From: JBDNIO01 sp041688215
GTDB lineage: Bacteria; Pseudomonadota; Gammaproteobacteria; Nevskiales; Salinisphaeraceae
Direction of reading: 5' to 3'
DNA length: 5,245 bases
NCBI GenBank assembly: GCA_041688215.1
Contig: JBDNIO010000045.1
Span: forward strand, 1 to 5,245
The notes beneath the pieces are model-generated. The model was not told where the DNA came from and ran no database searches. It saw nothing but the letters and a program-made list of their open reading frames with translations. Made by a program: the position numbers and the translations under genes. Of this stretch, positions 1 to 5,222 are shown piece by piece. Each line of letters opens with the position of its first letter. Position 1 is the stretch's first letter.

Positions 1-65
1 ATCGCCAGCACGCGCGCCTGAAAGGGCGTCGCCGCTATGCGCTCAATATCAAGCTGTGCTGCCAT
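1..65 (-). CDS. Probable terminase large subunit, N-terminal 21 codons only (runs off left edge)
   Basis: An open frame starts with ATG at 65-63 and stays open to the window edge, giving M-A-A-Q-L-D-I-E-R-I-A-A-T-P-F-Q-A-R-V-L-A. An AAAGG ribosome site at 74-78 lies 8 bases before the ATG. The start overlaps the end of the small terminase gene by 17 bases in another frame, a spacing common for terS-terL pairs. The T-P-F-Q-x-x-V-L segment resembles the short lead-in that many phage large terminases have before their Walker A ATPase motif. That resemblance is from memory, and the Walker motif itself would lie outside the window. TerL is the ATPase/nuclease that drives and cuts DNA during head filling. 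Identification rests on 21 residues plus position, so another packaging gene remains possible. Confidence 0.55.
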   Translation of the reverse strand, partial: MAAQLDIERIAATPFQARVLA

Positions 66-459
66 CTTCCAGGCCTTTAGGCTCGACAGTGATTAGGCGC
101 TCATACTGTTTTGCGCTCATACTGCCAGGCAAGTTGATCGTTACGCTTGAGCGTGTAGCGTCGCCAGTGCCGCCTTGCTCGCGTAAGCCATGGCGTGCGC
201 CGAGCATGAAGCGTGCGGCCTGCACATCGCCTTCCATAGCCCTATCAAACAGCTTGCCGACAATGGCGTCGCGCTCAATCGCCAGCGCTTCGGCCCATAG
301 CGCCCCGGCGTCCGCGTCTTCGGCCAGTATCCGTCGCCATGCACGAAAGCCCATGCCCAGCGCTCGGCATATCTTGGTTTCGGCCAGCGCGTTGTCTTCG
401 GCGGCCGCAAGTATGTATTCGCGTGCGCCCGGTGGTAAGTATTTTCTAGGCCTTGGCAT
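49..459 (-). CDS. Phage terminase small subunit-like protein (TerS)
   Basis: This 136-residue protein is probably the DNA-recognition subunit of a headful or cos-type packaging terminase. Residues 1-46 are basic and helical, with a helix-turn-helix-like stretch (about 26-44, ending in AWRRIL). Residues 50-95 form a long helical part containing FDRAMEGDVQAARFMLGARHGLRE, which matches the A-x-x-G-D-x-x-A-x-x-F-L-L-x-x-R-x-G-x-R-E pattern common in phage small terminases. The C-terminal 40 residues are low in recognisable structure, as is usual for the part that contacts TerL or the portal. The length fits the family. The start is supported by GAGGAAA at 466-472, about 8 bases before ATG. The following probable terL overlaps its end. 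It is separated from the helicase by a 288-base control region, so it probably has its own late-type promoter. The exact terminase family cannot be assigned by eye. Confidence 0.72.
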   Translation of the reverse strand: MPRPRKYLPPGAREYILAAAEDNALAETKICRALGMGFRAWRRILAEDADAGALWAEALAIERDAIVGKLFDRAMEGDVQAARFMLGARHGLREQGGTGDATRSSVTINLPGSMSAKQYERLITVEPKGLEDGSTA

Positions 460-480
460 GGTTTATTTCCTCATTACTGG

Positions 481-499
481 TTACATAATGCTTACATAA
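481..499. repeat. TTACATAA direct repeat with embedded TGTAAGCA motif in the terS leader
   Basis: TTACATAA occurs at 481-488 and again at 492-499, 11 bases apart, which is about one helical turn. The middle contains TGCTTACA (489-496), the exact reverse complement of the TGTAAGCA motif repeated in front of the integrase gene. The site sits 9 bases upstream of the terS ribosome site, so a bound protein could block or stimulate terS expression. Its link to the integrase-side motif is direct sequence identity; its function is inference. Confidence 0.45.
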
Positions 500-533
500 A
501 TTATTAAACTAGCTTTGTTCGAAATTAGTTATC

Positions 534-545
534 TGTTTATAAACA
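534..545. promoter_or_regulatory. Perfect 12-bp palindrome, candidate operator
   Basis: TGTTTATAAACA reads the same on both strands. It covers the predicted transcript start of the terS promoter (a -10-like TATAAT lies just upstream at 553-548). A dimeric repressor or activator could bind here, but the protein is unknown and AT-rich palindromes do occur by chance. Confidence 0.35.
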
Positions 546-669
546 TTATTATACACCTTATTAACTGGATTATATATCCTATATTTTTATGGTTTTAGTC
601 CTTTAGCAGTCTGCCAGGATTCAGGCTCAGTGCAGGCACATGCGTTTGTGTGTCCCTTTTCCCCACCAA

Positions 670-752
670 AGTGACGGTAGTGACTGTTCTCTCTATATAG
701 GACGCATCCCGCGTATGCGCCTGATAAGGGTGAAACAATCACAACCGTCACT
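670..752. repeat. 18-bp inverted repeat of four GTGACGGT-type units, candidate replication origin
   Basis: The left arm 670-687 reads AGTGACGGTAGTGACTGT. The right arm 735-752 is its reverse complement at 16 of 18 positions. Each arm is itself two head-to-tail 8-base units with a 9-base period: GTGACGGT and GTGACTGT on the plus strand (671-678, 680-687), and GTGACGGT and GTGATTGT on the minus strand (751-744, 742-735). The 47-base spacer contains CTATATAG (693-700) and a smaller inverted pair, 700-707 with 715-721. The right arm overlaps the helicase stop codon. There is no T-run after either arm, which argues against a terminator. In P4-type elements the helicase/primase binds iterons at the origin, so an origin beside this gene is a reasonable inference. 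Confidence 0.5.
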
Positions 753-2154
753 CTCCCCATTTTGCGGTGCCATAATTCTTTGCTCCGCCTTGCTTTAGCG
801 CATAACCAAGTAACCCGCGTCCGGTATTGCGCCTGGGTAACGGTAGACCGCGCTCGGTTAGCGCCCGGGTTAGTGCGTGCTGGGTCCAGGGTGATCGCAT
901 ACCGCGTGCGTCGCACCATTCCCGGAAAGCATCGTATAACTCCCTTGTACTGATAAATCCGTCTGGTGCTCCTTGTAGGCGTTCGGTTATGAACTCGCCT
1001 AGCAGGTCTTCGGATTCCAGATACTCGGCGCTGGCAGCCTCTACAGATTCAGGTGCGCATAAGCCCTGCTCTTGCCACTGCAACGCGCCCTCTATTGCCC
1101 ATTGAAGTATGGCGGGCCATTCAGCGCGCAGCTTGTCCGCAAGGTCTGGGTCGCGTTCCTGGGCCGGTATCACTTCGGCAAAAGGTATGAGCAAAACACG
1201 CGCGCGTGTTGCCTCGTCTATACCTCGAAAGCTGGGCAAGTGATTACCCGCAATCATCAATGTGAATTGCGGATCGTAGGTAAAAAAGTCTTGCCGCATT
1301 CGGCGTGCTGTAATCGGGTCGCCGCCGGTCATGGATTTAATGCGAGCCTCATTCCAGGCCTTGCCCGGTGGTAGCTCGCTTGCTGTGACCAATCGCGCTC
1401 CAGCTAAACTAGCGAGGTCTGTCGGGTGCTGGTCTGCGCCGGAATCCAAAAAAGTGGCCGATGCCGCTACCGTGGAATAGTCGCCTAGGATTCCGGCCAG
1501 GGTGTTGAAAAATACGCCTTTACCGTTGCGCCCTGTCCCAAACGCAAACAGTAATTTGTGCTCCGTGGTTTGGCCGGTGAGCGCGTATCCGGCCGCCCGT
1601 TGGAGGAACGGCAAAAGCTCCGGGGTTGATCTGAATATCCGCTCTAAAAACTCCCGCCATCGGGGTGCATCCTTGTCAGCAGGGGCGACAGACGCTTGCC
1701 GGGTTATATAGTCCGCTCGCCTCGCTTCGCGTATCTTTCCCGTGCGTAAATCTACTGTGCCGCCTGGTGTACCTAGCAACCATGGATCGGCGTCCCATTG
1801 TCCGGCCGTAGCCGTTACTTCTGGATTAGACCTAACCATGCGCTCCACTGCCGCGCGCATCGAATCGGACCTTAACTCACGCGCTAGCTTTGGTTCCGGC
1901 ACTGTGGCGGCAACGTCTCGCAAAAACCCGCGAATAGCCGTCATGTGCTCCAATTGCTCGGCAACCTTCCAGCGAGCGCCGTTCCAGAATAACCAGCTAT
2001 GCCAGGATTCAACATAAAGCGCATCGCCTTTGAATCTCTGCGCCGATACCCGATTAGCTAGGGCGTCGTGGCTTAGGTCGTTGTTGCTGTCGAGCTTAGC
2101 GGCCGTGTCATCAAGCCGGGATTGCTCGCGGTTTATTTCAGTGACAGTACTCAT
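748..2154 (-). CDS. P4/D5-type SF3 replicative helicase (phage/plasmid primase C-terminal type)
   Basis: This 468-residue protein is most likely the replicative helicase of the element. Residues 40-190 match a D5_N-like region (LFWNGARWK; the DPWLLGTPGGTVDLRTG stretch is typical of the family). The SF3 ATPase follows: Walker A GTGRNGKG at 206-213 (K212), Walker B-like RLVTASE with acidic E260, sensor/motif C IAGNH with N304, and candidate arginine fingers R317/R319. Residues 380-455 look like the winged-helix C-terminal domain (ISTRELYDAFREWC, then TQHALTRALTERG). It is shorter than P4 alpha because the N-terminal primase part is absent. The start is supported by GAGGTGG about 6 bases upstream, and ATGA overlaps the stop of the zinc-finger gene, indicating translational coupling. 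It probably unwinds DNA at the iteron-like repeat at its own 3' end. Function is confident; the precise family name is less so. Confidence 0.93.
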   Translation of the reverse strand: MSTVTEINREQSRLDDTAAKLDSNNDLSHDALANRVSAQRFKGDALYVESWHSWLFWNGARWKVAEQLEHMTAIRGFLRDVAATVPEPKLARELRSDSMRAAVERMVRSNPEVTATAGQWDADPWLLGTPGGTVDLRTGKIREARRADYITRQASVAPADKDAPRWREFLERIFRSTPELLPFLQRAAGYALTGQTTEHKLLFAFGTGRNGKGVFFNTLAGILGDYSTVAASATFLDSGADQHPTDLASLAGARLVTASELPPGKAWNEARIKSMTGGDPITARRMRQDFFTYDPQFTLMIAGNHLPSFRGIDEATRARVLLIPFAEVIPAQERDPDLADKLRAEWPAILQWAIEGALQWQEQGLCAPESVEAASAEYLESEDLLGEFITERLQGAPDGFISTRELYDAFREWCDARGMRSPWTQHALTRALTERGLPLPRRNTGRGLLGYALKQGGAKNYGTAKWGE

Positions 2155-2654
2155 CGCGCCACCTCGACCGCTCGACGTATCCGCTGCGCGGCCGTGTCCA
2201 GACGTTTGCGATCAATATCGGGTAACACTTGCCCGCGTGCCATATCAGATGCGCATATCTGCACTAGCGTTAATTCGCGCCCAACAACACGCAGAATATC
2301 GCGGTAATTCCAGCGTGCGCCTGGTGCGGTGCGCCGAGCATGTTGCGGACGGTCATCGGGATATAAGTCGGCCAGACTTAAACCTATAGACGCCAGCACG
2401 TCGGCTGCGCCACATCCTGCAAAGCAATGCAGCAAAATGCGGCCGTCGCTTAGCTCGCGTATTGCCAGGGACGGGCTTTTGTCTTCATGCCCAGGGCATC
2501 TAGCAAGCCACTGGTCTGCGCTGGTTTCTTTTGGCTGGTCCAGGCGCGCTAGTAGCGTTTCAATCGGTCTGGCGCTAGAATAGACGTGTTGATTAGTGCT
2601 TTGGTTAATCGCCCGGTTGGTTGGCGCCGCCGGGCTTTTTATTGCGCTATTCAT
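2151..2654 (-). CDS. CHC2-type primase zinc-finger protein, no Toprim domain
   Basis: From the chosen start this protein has 167 residues. Residues 50-100 carry a CHC2 zinc-binding fold: CPGHEDKSPSLAI followed by HCFAGC, with ligands C53, H56, C77 and C81. Bacterial and phage primases use this fold to recognise the template. The sequence ends about 85 residues later without the E-G and D-x-D motifs of a Toprim catalytic domain. It is therefore only the zinc module, with a basic C-terminal tail (DIDRKRLDTAAQRIRRAVEVAR). The frame is open back to an ATG at 2699, but the ATG at 2654 has a strong GAGGTG at 2660-2665 and overlaps the preceding gene by 8 rather than 53 bases, so I prefer it. It is coupled to the helicase by ATGA. 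The two proteins probably act together at the origin, with RNA primers made by the host or by an unrecognised activity. Confidence 0.85.
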   Translation of the reverse strand: MNSAIKSPAAPTNRAINQSTNQHVYSSARPIETLLARLDQPKETSADQWLARCPGHEDKSPSLAIRELSDGRILLHCFAGCGAADVLASIGLSLADLYPDDRPQHARRTAPGARWNYRDILRVVGRELTLVQICASDMARGQVLPDIDRKRLDTAAQRIRRAVEVAR

Positions 2655-2931
2655 TCGCGCACCTCGCATCCGCTTGCCAGCGTGCCCGCTGATATGCAAT
2701 ACCCAGCTTGAGCGCGTCTTGCGGCTCCATACCGGCCACTAACTCGGCATCAAGTACCGCGTCATAAACGTGGGCGCTACGGACCCACTCATCGCCAGCC
2801 AGGTGGAATTGTAGGCGGTGGTCGTCCAGCTCCAGGCCGATAAATAGCACGCGCGGTTCCGCGTTTGGTTCGCGCCGGTTGGCGTTGCCGTTCCGGTGAA
2901 ACTCGAAGGGAAGTAATTCGGGGTGGCTCAT
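2647..2931 (-). CDS. Small conserved-position protein of unknown function (94 aa)
   Basis: I do not recognise this family. The 94-residue product is soluble, acidic in the middle and rich in beta-prone residues (RVLFIGLELDDHRLQFHL, about 27-44), followed by helical segments (AHVYDAVLDAELVAGMEPQDALKLGIAYQRARWQ). It has no signal peptide, membrane segment or cysteine cluster. Translation is supported by tight packing: its ATGA overlaps the alpA stop by 4 bases, its end overlaps the zinc-finger gene by 8 bases, and AAGGGG lies about 8 bases before the start. Small proteins at this place, between a regulator and the primase, are common in prophages and satellites. A role in replication or regulation is only guilt by association. 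Confidence 0.75.
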   Translation of the reverse strand: MSHPELLPFEFHRNGNANRREPNAEPRVLFIGLELDDHRLQFHLAGDEWVRSAHVYDAVLDAELVAGMEPQDALKLGIAYQRARWQADARCANE

Positions 2932-3125
2932 GCCGCCGCCCCTTGCGAAGTGTTTTCGCGCCGGTTGGCTTCTTTGAACGCGTCAATATCCGGGTCGTAA
3001 TAAACGACACGGCTGCCGAACTTGTGATAGGTCGGGCCACCGCCTCGCTTGCGCCACGCCTGCATGCAGTGAGTAGTTACTCCAAGCGCGCTAGCTGCAA
3101 ACTTTTCGTCTCTGGCAGGTTGCAT
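2928..3125 (-). CDS. AlpA/excisionase-like helix-turn-helix DNA-binding protein
   Basis: This 65-residue protein has a compact winged-helix/MerR-like DNA-binding fold. A helix-turn-helix spans about residues 8-26 (FAASALGVTTHCMQAWRKRG), followed by GGPTYHKFGSRVVYYDPDIDAFKEANRR, the turn and wing pattern typical of AlpA, excisionase (Xis) and HTH_17 proteins. In P4 and PICIs, AlpA-family proteins activate integrase and early genes or direct excision. Here it is the first gene of the coupled replication operon, which fits a master-switch role. The start is supported by GGAG (3134-3137), 8 bases upstream. In the 90-base leader (3126-3215) I see no convincing -35/-10 pair, only a one-mismatch copy of the integrase-side motif (GTAAGTA, 3193-3199) and the weak inverted GCAATAATGC (3158-3167). 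Activator versus excisionase cannot be decided from sequence. Confidence 0.8.
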   Translation of the reverse strand: MQPARDEKFAASALGVTTHCMQAWRKRGGGPTYHKFGSRVVYYDPDIDAFKEANRRENTSQGAAA

Positions 3126-3215
3126 TGTTATTGCTCCGTAATGGTTGGTACACGGCGCAATAATGCAATCTAATTTCTCTATTCCTGATTTGGTAAGTAA
3201 ATGCTTTCTGAATTA

Positions 3216-3689
3216 TTAGCGAACAGCCTTTAGCCACTGGTACAGTTTTGTCACGCTTATTCCGAGCAAGTCAGCCACACATTTTTTTGCTTCTTTGTCC
3301 GGCGTGGTGCGCTTCCGATTTTTGTATTTAGTGCGGCGATTTGCGGCTTCCATTCTTTTACGAAAGTCGGGATGCACGTCCTCGTCATCCAACAGTGACG
3401 TGTCCGCTATATATTGGCTGAAAACTTTAACCATGAATGCGGCTGTCTCGGCAACACTGGCATCTGAAGCCCGAACTAATCCGTCGCCAGACCATTTAGT
3501 TGGCCTATGTGCCTTAAGCGATTTCCCGCTCCCTTCAATTATGTTCGCTAGAATCAGATACCCCTCAAGCGTTACTGGTTCGCCTTCGCGCAATAATTTC
3601 ACGACTTCCGGCTTTTGTAGTTCCCCGCGCTGGTACTTGCTCATTAGCGCGCCCCATTTTCCTTTATGCCCCAGATCCTCCAATTCCAT
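3216..3689 (-). CDS. Basic protein of unknown function with C-terminal HTH-like segment, coupled to int
   Basis: I do not recognise the family of this 157-residue protein. Residues 1-60 are mixed and helical (GALMSKYQRGELQKPEVVKL, then LEGYLILANIIEG). Residues 80-100 are probably helical. Residues 105-137 are very basic (FRKRMEAANRRTKYKNRKR). The C-terminal 25 residues, AKKCVADLLGISVTKLYQWLKAVR, have the A-x-x-L-G-I-S-x-x-x-L-Y-x-W-L-K spacing of a helix-turn-helix recognition unit. A DNA-binding role is therefore likely. Its ATG shares a base with the integrase stop (TAATG), so it is translated by coupling or re-initiation after int, and the two proteins are probably made in fixed ratio. That suggests an accessory recombination or regulatory factor, but no homology supports this. 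Confidence 0.75.
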   Translation of the reverse strand: MELEDLGHKGKWGALMSKYQRGELQKPEVVKLLREGEPVTLEGYLILANIIEGSGKSLKAHRPTKWSGDGLVRASDASVAETAAFMVKVFSQYIADTSLLDDEDVHPDFRKRMEAANRRTKYKNRKRTTPDKEAKKCVADLLGISVTKLYQWLKAVR

Positions 3690-4939
3690 TAGGCGCGCTC
3701 CCTCATCTGCACCACGTTGTCAGCTTCCGCAATCTGGCGTTGCTCCTCGACCCACTCACCAATCGCATTAGCCTCCGGTAGTAGGTAACGGACGTCTTCC
3801 AGGTCGGTATAATTCGCCAGCGTAACGTCGCTGTTTTGGCGATGATTCATAAGCGCCTTAGTGCGCCACAGTTCGACGTTGCACTTACCCGCCACTGCAC
3901 GGAATGTTCGCCGCAAGTCGTGCGCGGTGACTCTAATTCCGGTTTCGTCGGCTAGCTTCCCCAACGTCGCCCGGGCATCCTTTAGGTGCCCGTCGCCTGA
4001 GCGCGCAGAGAACACATAAACGCCGCCTTGGTTGTCCGACACAATCCGAATCGCCGCCTCAGATAGCGGAAGCGTAACGTCGCTGCGGTTTTTAGTGTCG
4101 TACAGCTTGATGCTGCCGTCTTCTATATCAACTTGATCCCATCGCAGGCTGCGAGCCTCACCACTACGTAATCCGGTCAGTGTTATGAAAGCCACCAAGT
4201 CCGCCGCCGCTCGGCTCGACTTTGTTAATTGCGGGTCAACGCGCAATGCCTCGACGTGCGACCACCATTCGCCAATGCGTTCCAGGGGCACATAATTATT
4301 ACGGGCCTTAATCTTGTTCCACATCCGGCTATCACTTAGGACGTTAACCGGATTGTCGGCAATAACCGGCTTATCGTCCGCAGTGCGGTATTGAGCGCGG
4401 GCGTAGTTAAGCAGTGCGCGTAGTTGCCTGAATGCCTGATTAGCCTGTGACGGTGTCCGGTCGCTAATCTTTCTGAATTTAGCGCTCACCATGTCGCGTG
4501 TGATTCCGGCCGCCGGTTTATCCGCCCACACCTTAAACGAAAAACCGACGTGATAACGAATCTCTTTGCGACTTCTCGGCTTTAGCTCGCGCCGGTCTTT
4601 TAGATAGCTCTCCATCACTTCGCGCAGAGTTACCGCAAGCACTATTTCGTGCTTTTGCTTGGCAATTACTTTTTCCTTTTCAGCGGCCGGGTCCAGGCCT
4701 TCGCTCATACGCCCTAATTCAGACTTTGCACGCTTGCGGGCTTGGTCTACCGTTAGCACGCCATGACGCCCCAGGGTTACGCGCCGCGTCTTGCCAGCAA
4801 CTCGGGACTGCACAACATAGGACCGTGCGCCTTTGCTGGTTACACGAATTCCGAAGCCGGGTAAGTGTTCATCCCATAAAAACGCCGCTCCGGTGTCTGG
4901 TGTGCTTATTTTTTCGACAATTTTTTTAGTGAGCTTCAT
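3689..4939 (-). CDS. int: Tyrosine recombinase integrase, P4-like
   Basis: This 416-residue site-specific recombinase should integrate and excise the element at the adjacent tRNA-Leu site. Residues 1-90 form the arm-binding DUF4102-type domain (FLWDEHLPGFGIRVTSKGARSYV, LGRHGVLTVDQARKRA). Residues 100-200 are the SAM-like core-binding domain. Residues 215-385 are the catalytic domain. The visible active-site set is complete: R258 in TGLRSGEARSLRW, K283, H340 and R343 in HDLRRTFR, H366 in MNHR, and the nucleophile Y377 in NYTDL. Length is normal for P4/phage-island integrases and I see no frameshift. The ATG at 4939 has AGGAG (4949-4953), 9 bases upstream. The gene reads away from the att site, with repeated motifs in its leader that could allow the protein to repress itself. 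The call is firm; the subfamily is by resemblance. Confidence 0.96.
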   Translation of the reverse strand: MKLTKKIVEKISTPDTGAAFLWDEHLPGFGIRVTSKGARSYVVQSRVAGKTRRVTLGRHGVLTVDQARKRAKSELGRMSEGLDPAAEKEKVIAKQKHEIVLAVTLREVMESYLKDRRELKPRSRKEIRYHVGFSFKVWADKPAAGITRDMVSAKFRKISDRTPSQANQAFRQLRALLNYARAQYRTADDKPVIADNPVNVLSDSRMWNKIKARNNYVPLERIGEWWSHVEALRVDPQLTKSSRAAADLVAFITLTGLRSGEARSLRWDQVDIEDGSIKLYDTKNRSDVTLPLSEAAIRIVSDNQGGVYVFSARSGDGHLKDARATLGKLADETGIRVTAHDLRRTFRAVAGKCNVELWRTKALMNHRQNSDVTLANYTDLEDVRYLLPEANAIGEWVEEQRQIAEADNVVQMRERA

Positions 4940-4969
4940 AGCATTGGACTCCTAATCCAGTTAATCCCG

Positions 4970-5067
4970 TGTAAGCACTATGTAAGCAGGTTGTTTACCA
5001 CTGCTTACCAACGCATAGGATTAAATACTACTCTAACCGCATGATTTGTCTAGTTCCGTGTGCTTAC
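4970..5067. repeat. TGTAAGCA-type motif cluster upstream of int, candidate arm-type integrase sites
   Basis: Exact TGTAAGCA occurs at 4970-4977 and 4981-4988, 11 bases apart. Inverted copies are TGCTTACC at 5002-5009 (7 of 8 bases) and TGCTTAC at 5061-5067. A weaker relative, GTTTACCA, lies at 4993-5000, 10 bases before GCTTACCA (5003-5010). Roughly helical spacing, two orientations and a position between the att core and int are the usual features of integrase arm sites, possibly with an excisionase site among them. A single 8-base word would be expected well under once by chance in this window. Which protein binds is inference. Confidence 0.55.
5022..5052 (-). promoter_or_regulatory. Weak candidate promoter for int
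   Basis: On the minus strand a TAGACA box (5052-5047) is followed after 19 bases by TATTTA (5027-5022). The boxes are partial matches and the spacing is long, so this is tentative. If real, the transcript would run through the TGTAAGCA cluster before reaching int, placing those motifs where a bound integrase or AlpA protein could repress or modulate it. Confidence 0.22.
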
Positions 5068-5103
5068 TTATGGCTTCATACCACTCAGTACCGGCCTAAT
5101 GAA

Positions 5104-5163
5104 TCGGATTCAAAATCCGGTTCTGGCAACAGAGTGCGAGTTCGATTCTCGCCCCGGGCACCA
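5104..5163 (+). other. Attachment site: 3' fragment of tRNA-Leu(CAA)
   Basis: The sequence folds as the 3' part of a leucine tRNA. It has an anticodon arm with loop TTCAAAA (anticodon CAA at 5111-5113), a long variable arm with TCTG/CAGA pairing, a T arm with stem GCGAG/CTCGC around TTCGATT (5136-5152), the 3' acceptor strand CCCGGGC (5153-5159), then A and CCA (5161-5163). The matching 5' strand GCCCGGG and a D arm are absent from the preceding 80 bases, so it cannot make a tRNA. This is the duplicated core left when an integrase inserts into a tRNA 3' end. The outermost anticodon-stem pair is a T-G wobble (5104/5120), suggesting identity to the true tRNA begins near 5105. The intact tRNA should lie at the other end of the element, to the left. 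Confidence 0.85.
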
Positions 5164-5190
5164 TTTAAAATCAATAATTTACGGATTTTC

Positions 5191-5222
5191 CCCGGCTGAA
5201 AAAATAAATTCAGCGGGCTTTC
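5191..5222 (+). terminator. Terminator-like hairpin in host DNA downstream of the tRNA site
   Basis: CCCGGCTGAA (5191-5200) pairs with TTCAGCGGG (5209-5217) through nine base pairs with one bulged G (5194) and an 8-base A/T loop, followed by CTTTC. The T-run is short, so strength is uncertain. Its place 28 bases after the CCA end suggests it is the native terminator of the host tRNA gene, now separated from that gene by the element. Confidence 0.5.

Larger units (their letters stand above)
460..747 (-). promoter_or_regulatory. 288-base control region between helicase and terS
   Basis: No gene is supported here. Read on the minus strand from the helicase end, it holds an inverted iteron-like repeat (listed separately), a non-repetitive stretch (about 600-669), and then a strongly AT-rich leader (about 480-592). 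The leader contains two TATAAT hexamers on the minus strand, at 574-569 and 553-548. Neither has a good -35 box at 17-18 bases, which would suit a promoter needing an activator. The 553-548 box would place the transcript start near 541, within a perfect palindrome at 534-545. Closer to terS are the direct repeats TTACATAA at 481-488 and 492-499. The promoter assignment is inference from base composition and position. Confidence 0.4.

Noticed and set aside
56..499. Long plus-strand open frame opposite terS
   Set aside because: It is antisense to a gene with recognisable terminase features and a good ribosome site. Its serine/alanine-rich product looks like a reverse-strand shadow.
670..752. 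Reading the large inverted repeat as a transcription terminator for the helicase operon
   Set aside because: There is no T-run after either arm, the spacer is 47 bases, and the arms are built of internal direct repeats, which suits protein binding better.
587..760. Minus-strand frame continuing past the helicase stop, with a possible 57-codon ORF from an ATG at 760
   Set aside because: It lies across the inverted iteron repeat, has no ribosome site before the ATG, and its RVTVVIV-like residues are simply the translation of the repeat.
3295..3771. 158-codon plus-strand frame opposite the 157-residue gene
   Set aside because: It spans the junction of two coupled minus-strand genes and has no recognisable domain, so it is most likely a shadow.
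4447..4454. GTGACGGT word inside int
   Set aside because: It is a single copy within coding sequence, without the 9-base-spaced partner seen at the candidate origin, so it is probably chance.
5078..5163. A complete tRNA-Leu gene
   Set aside because: The 5' acceptor strand GCCCGGG and a D arm are missing from the sequence upstream of the anticodon arm, so only a 3' fragment is present.
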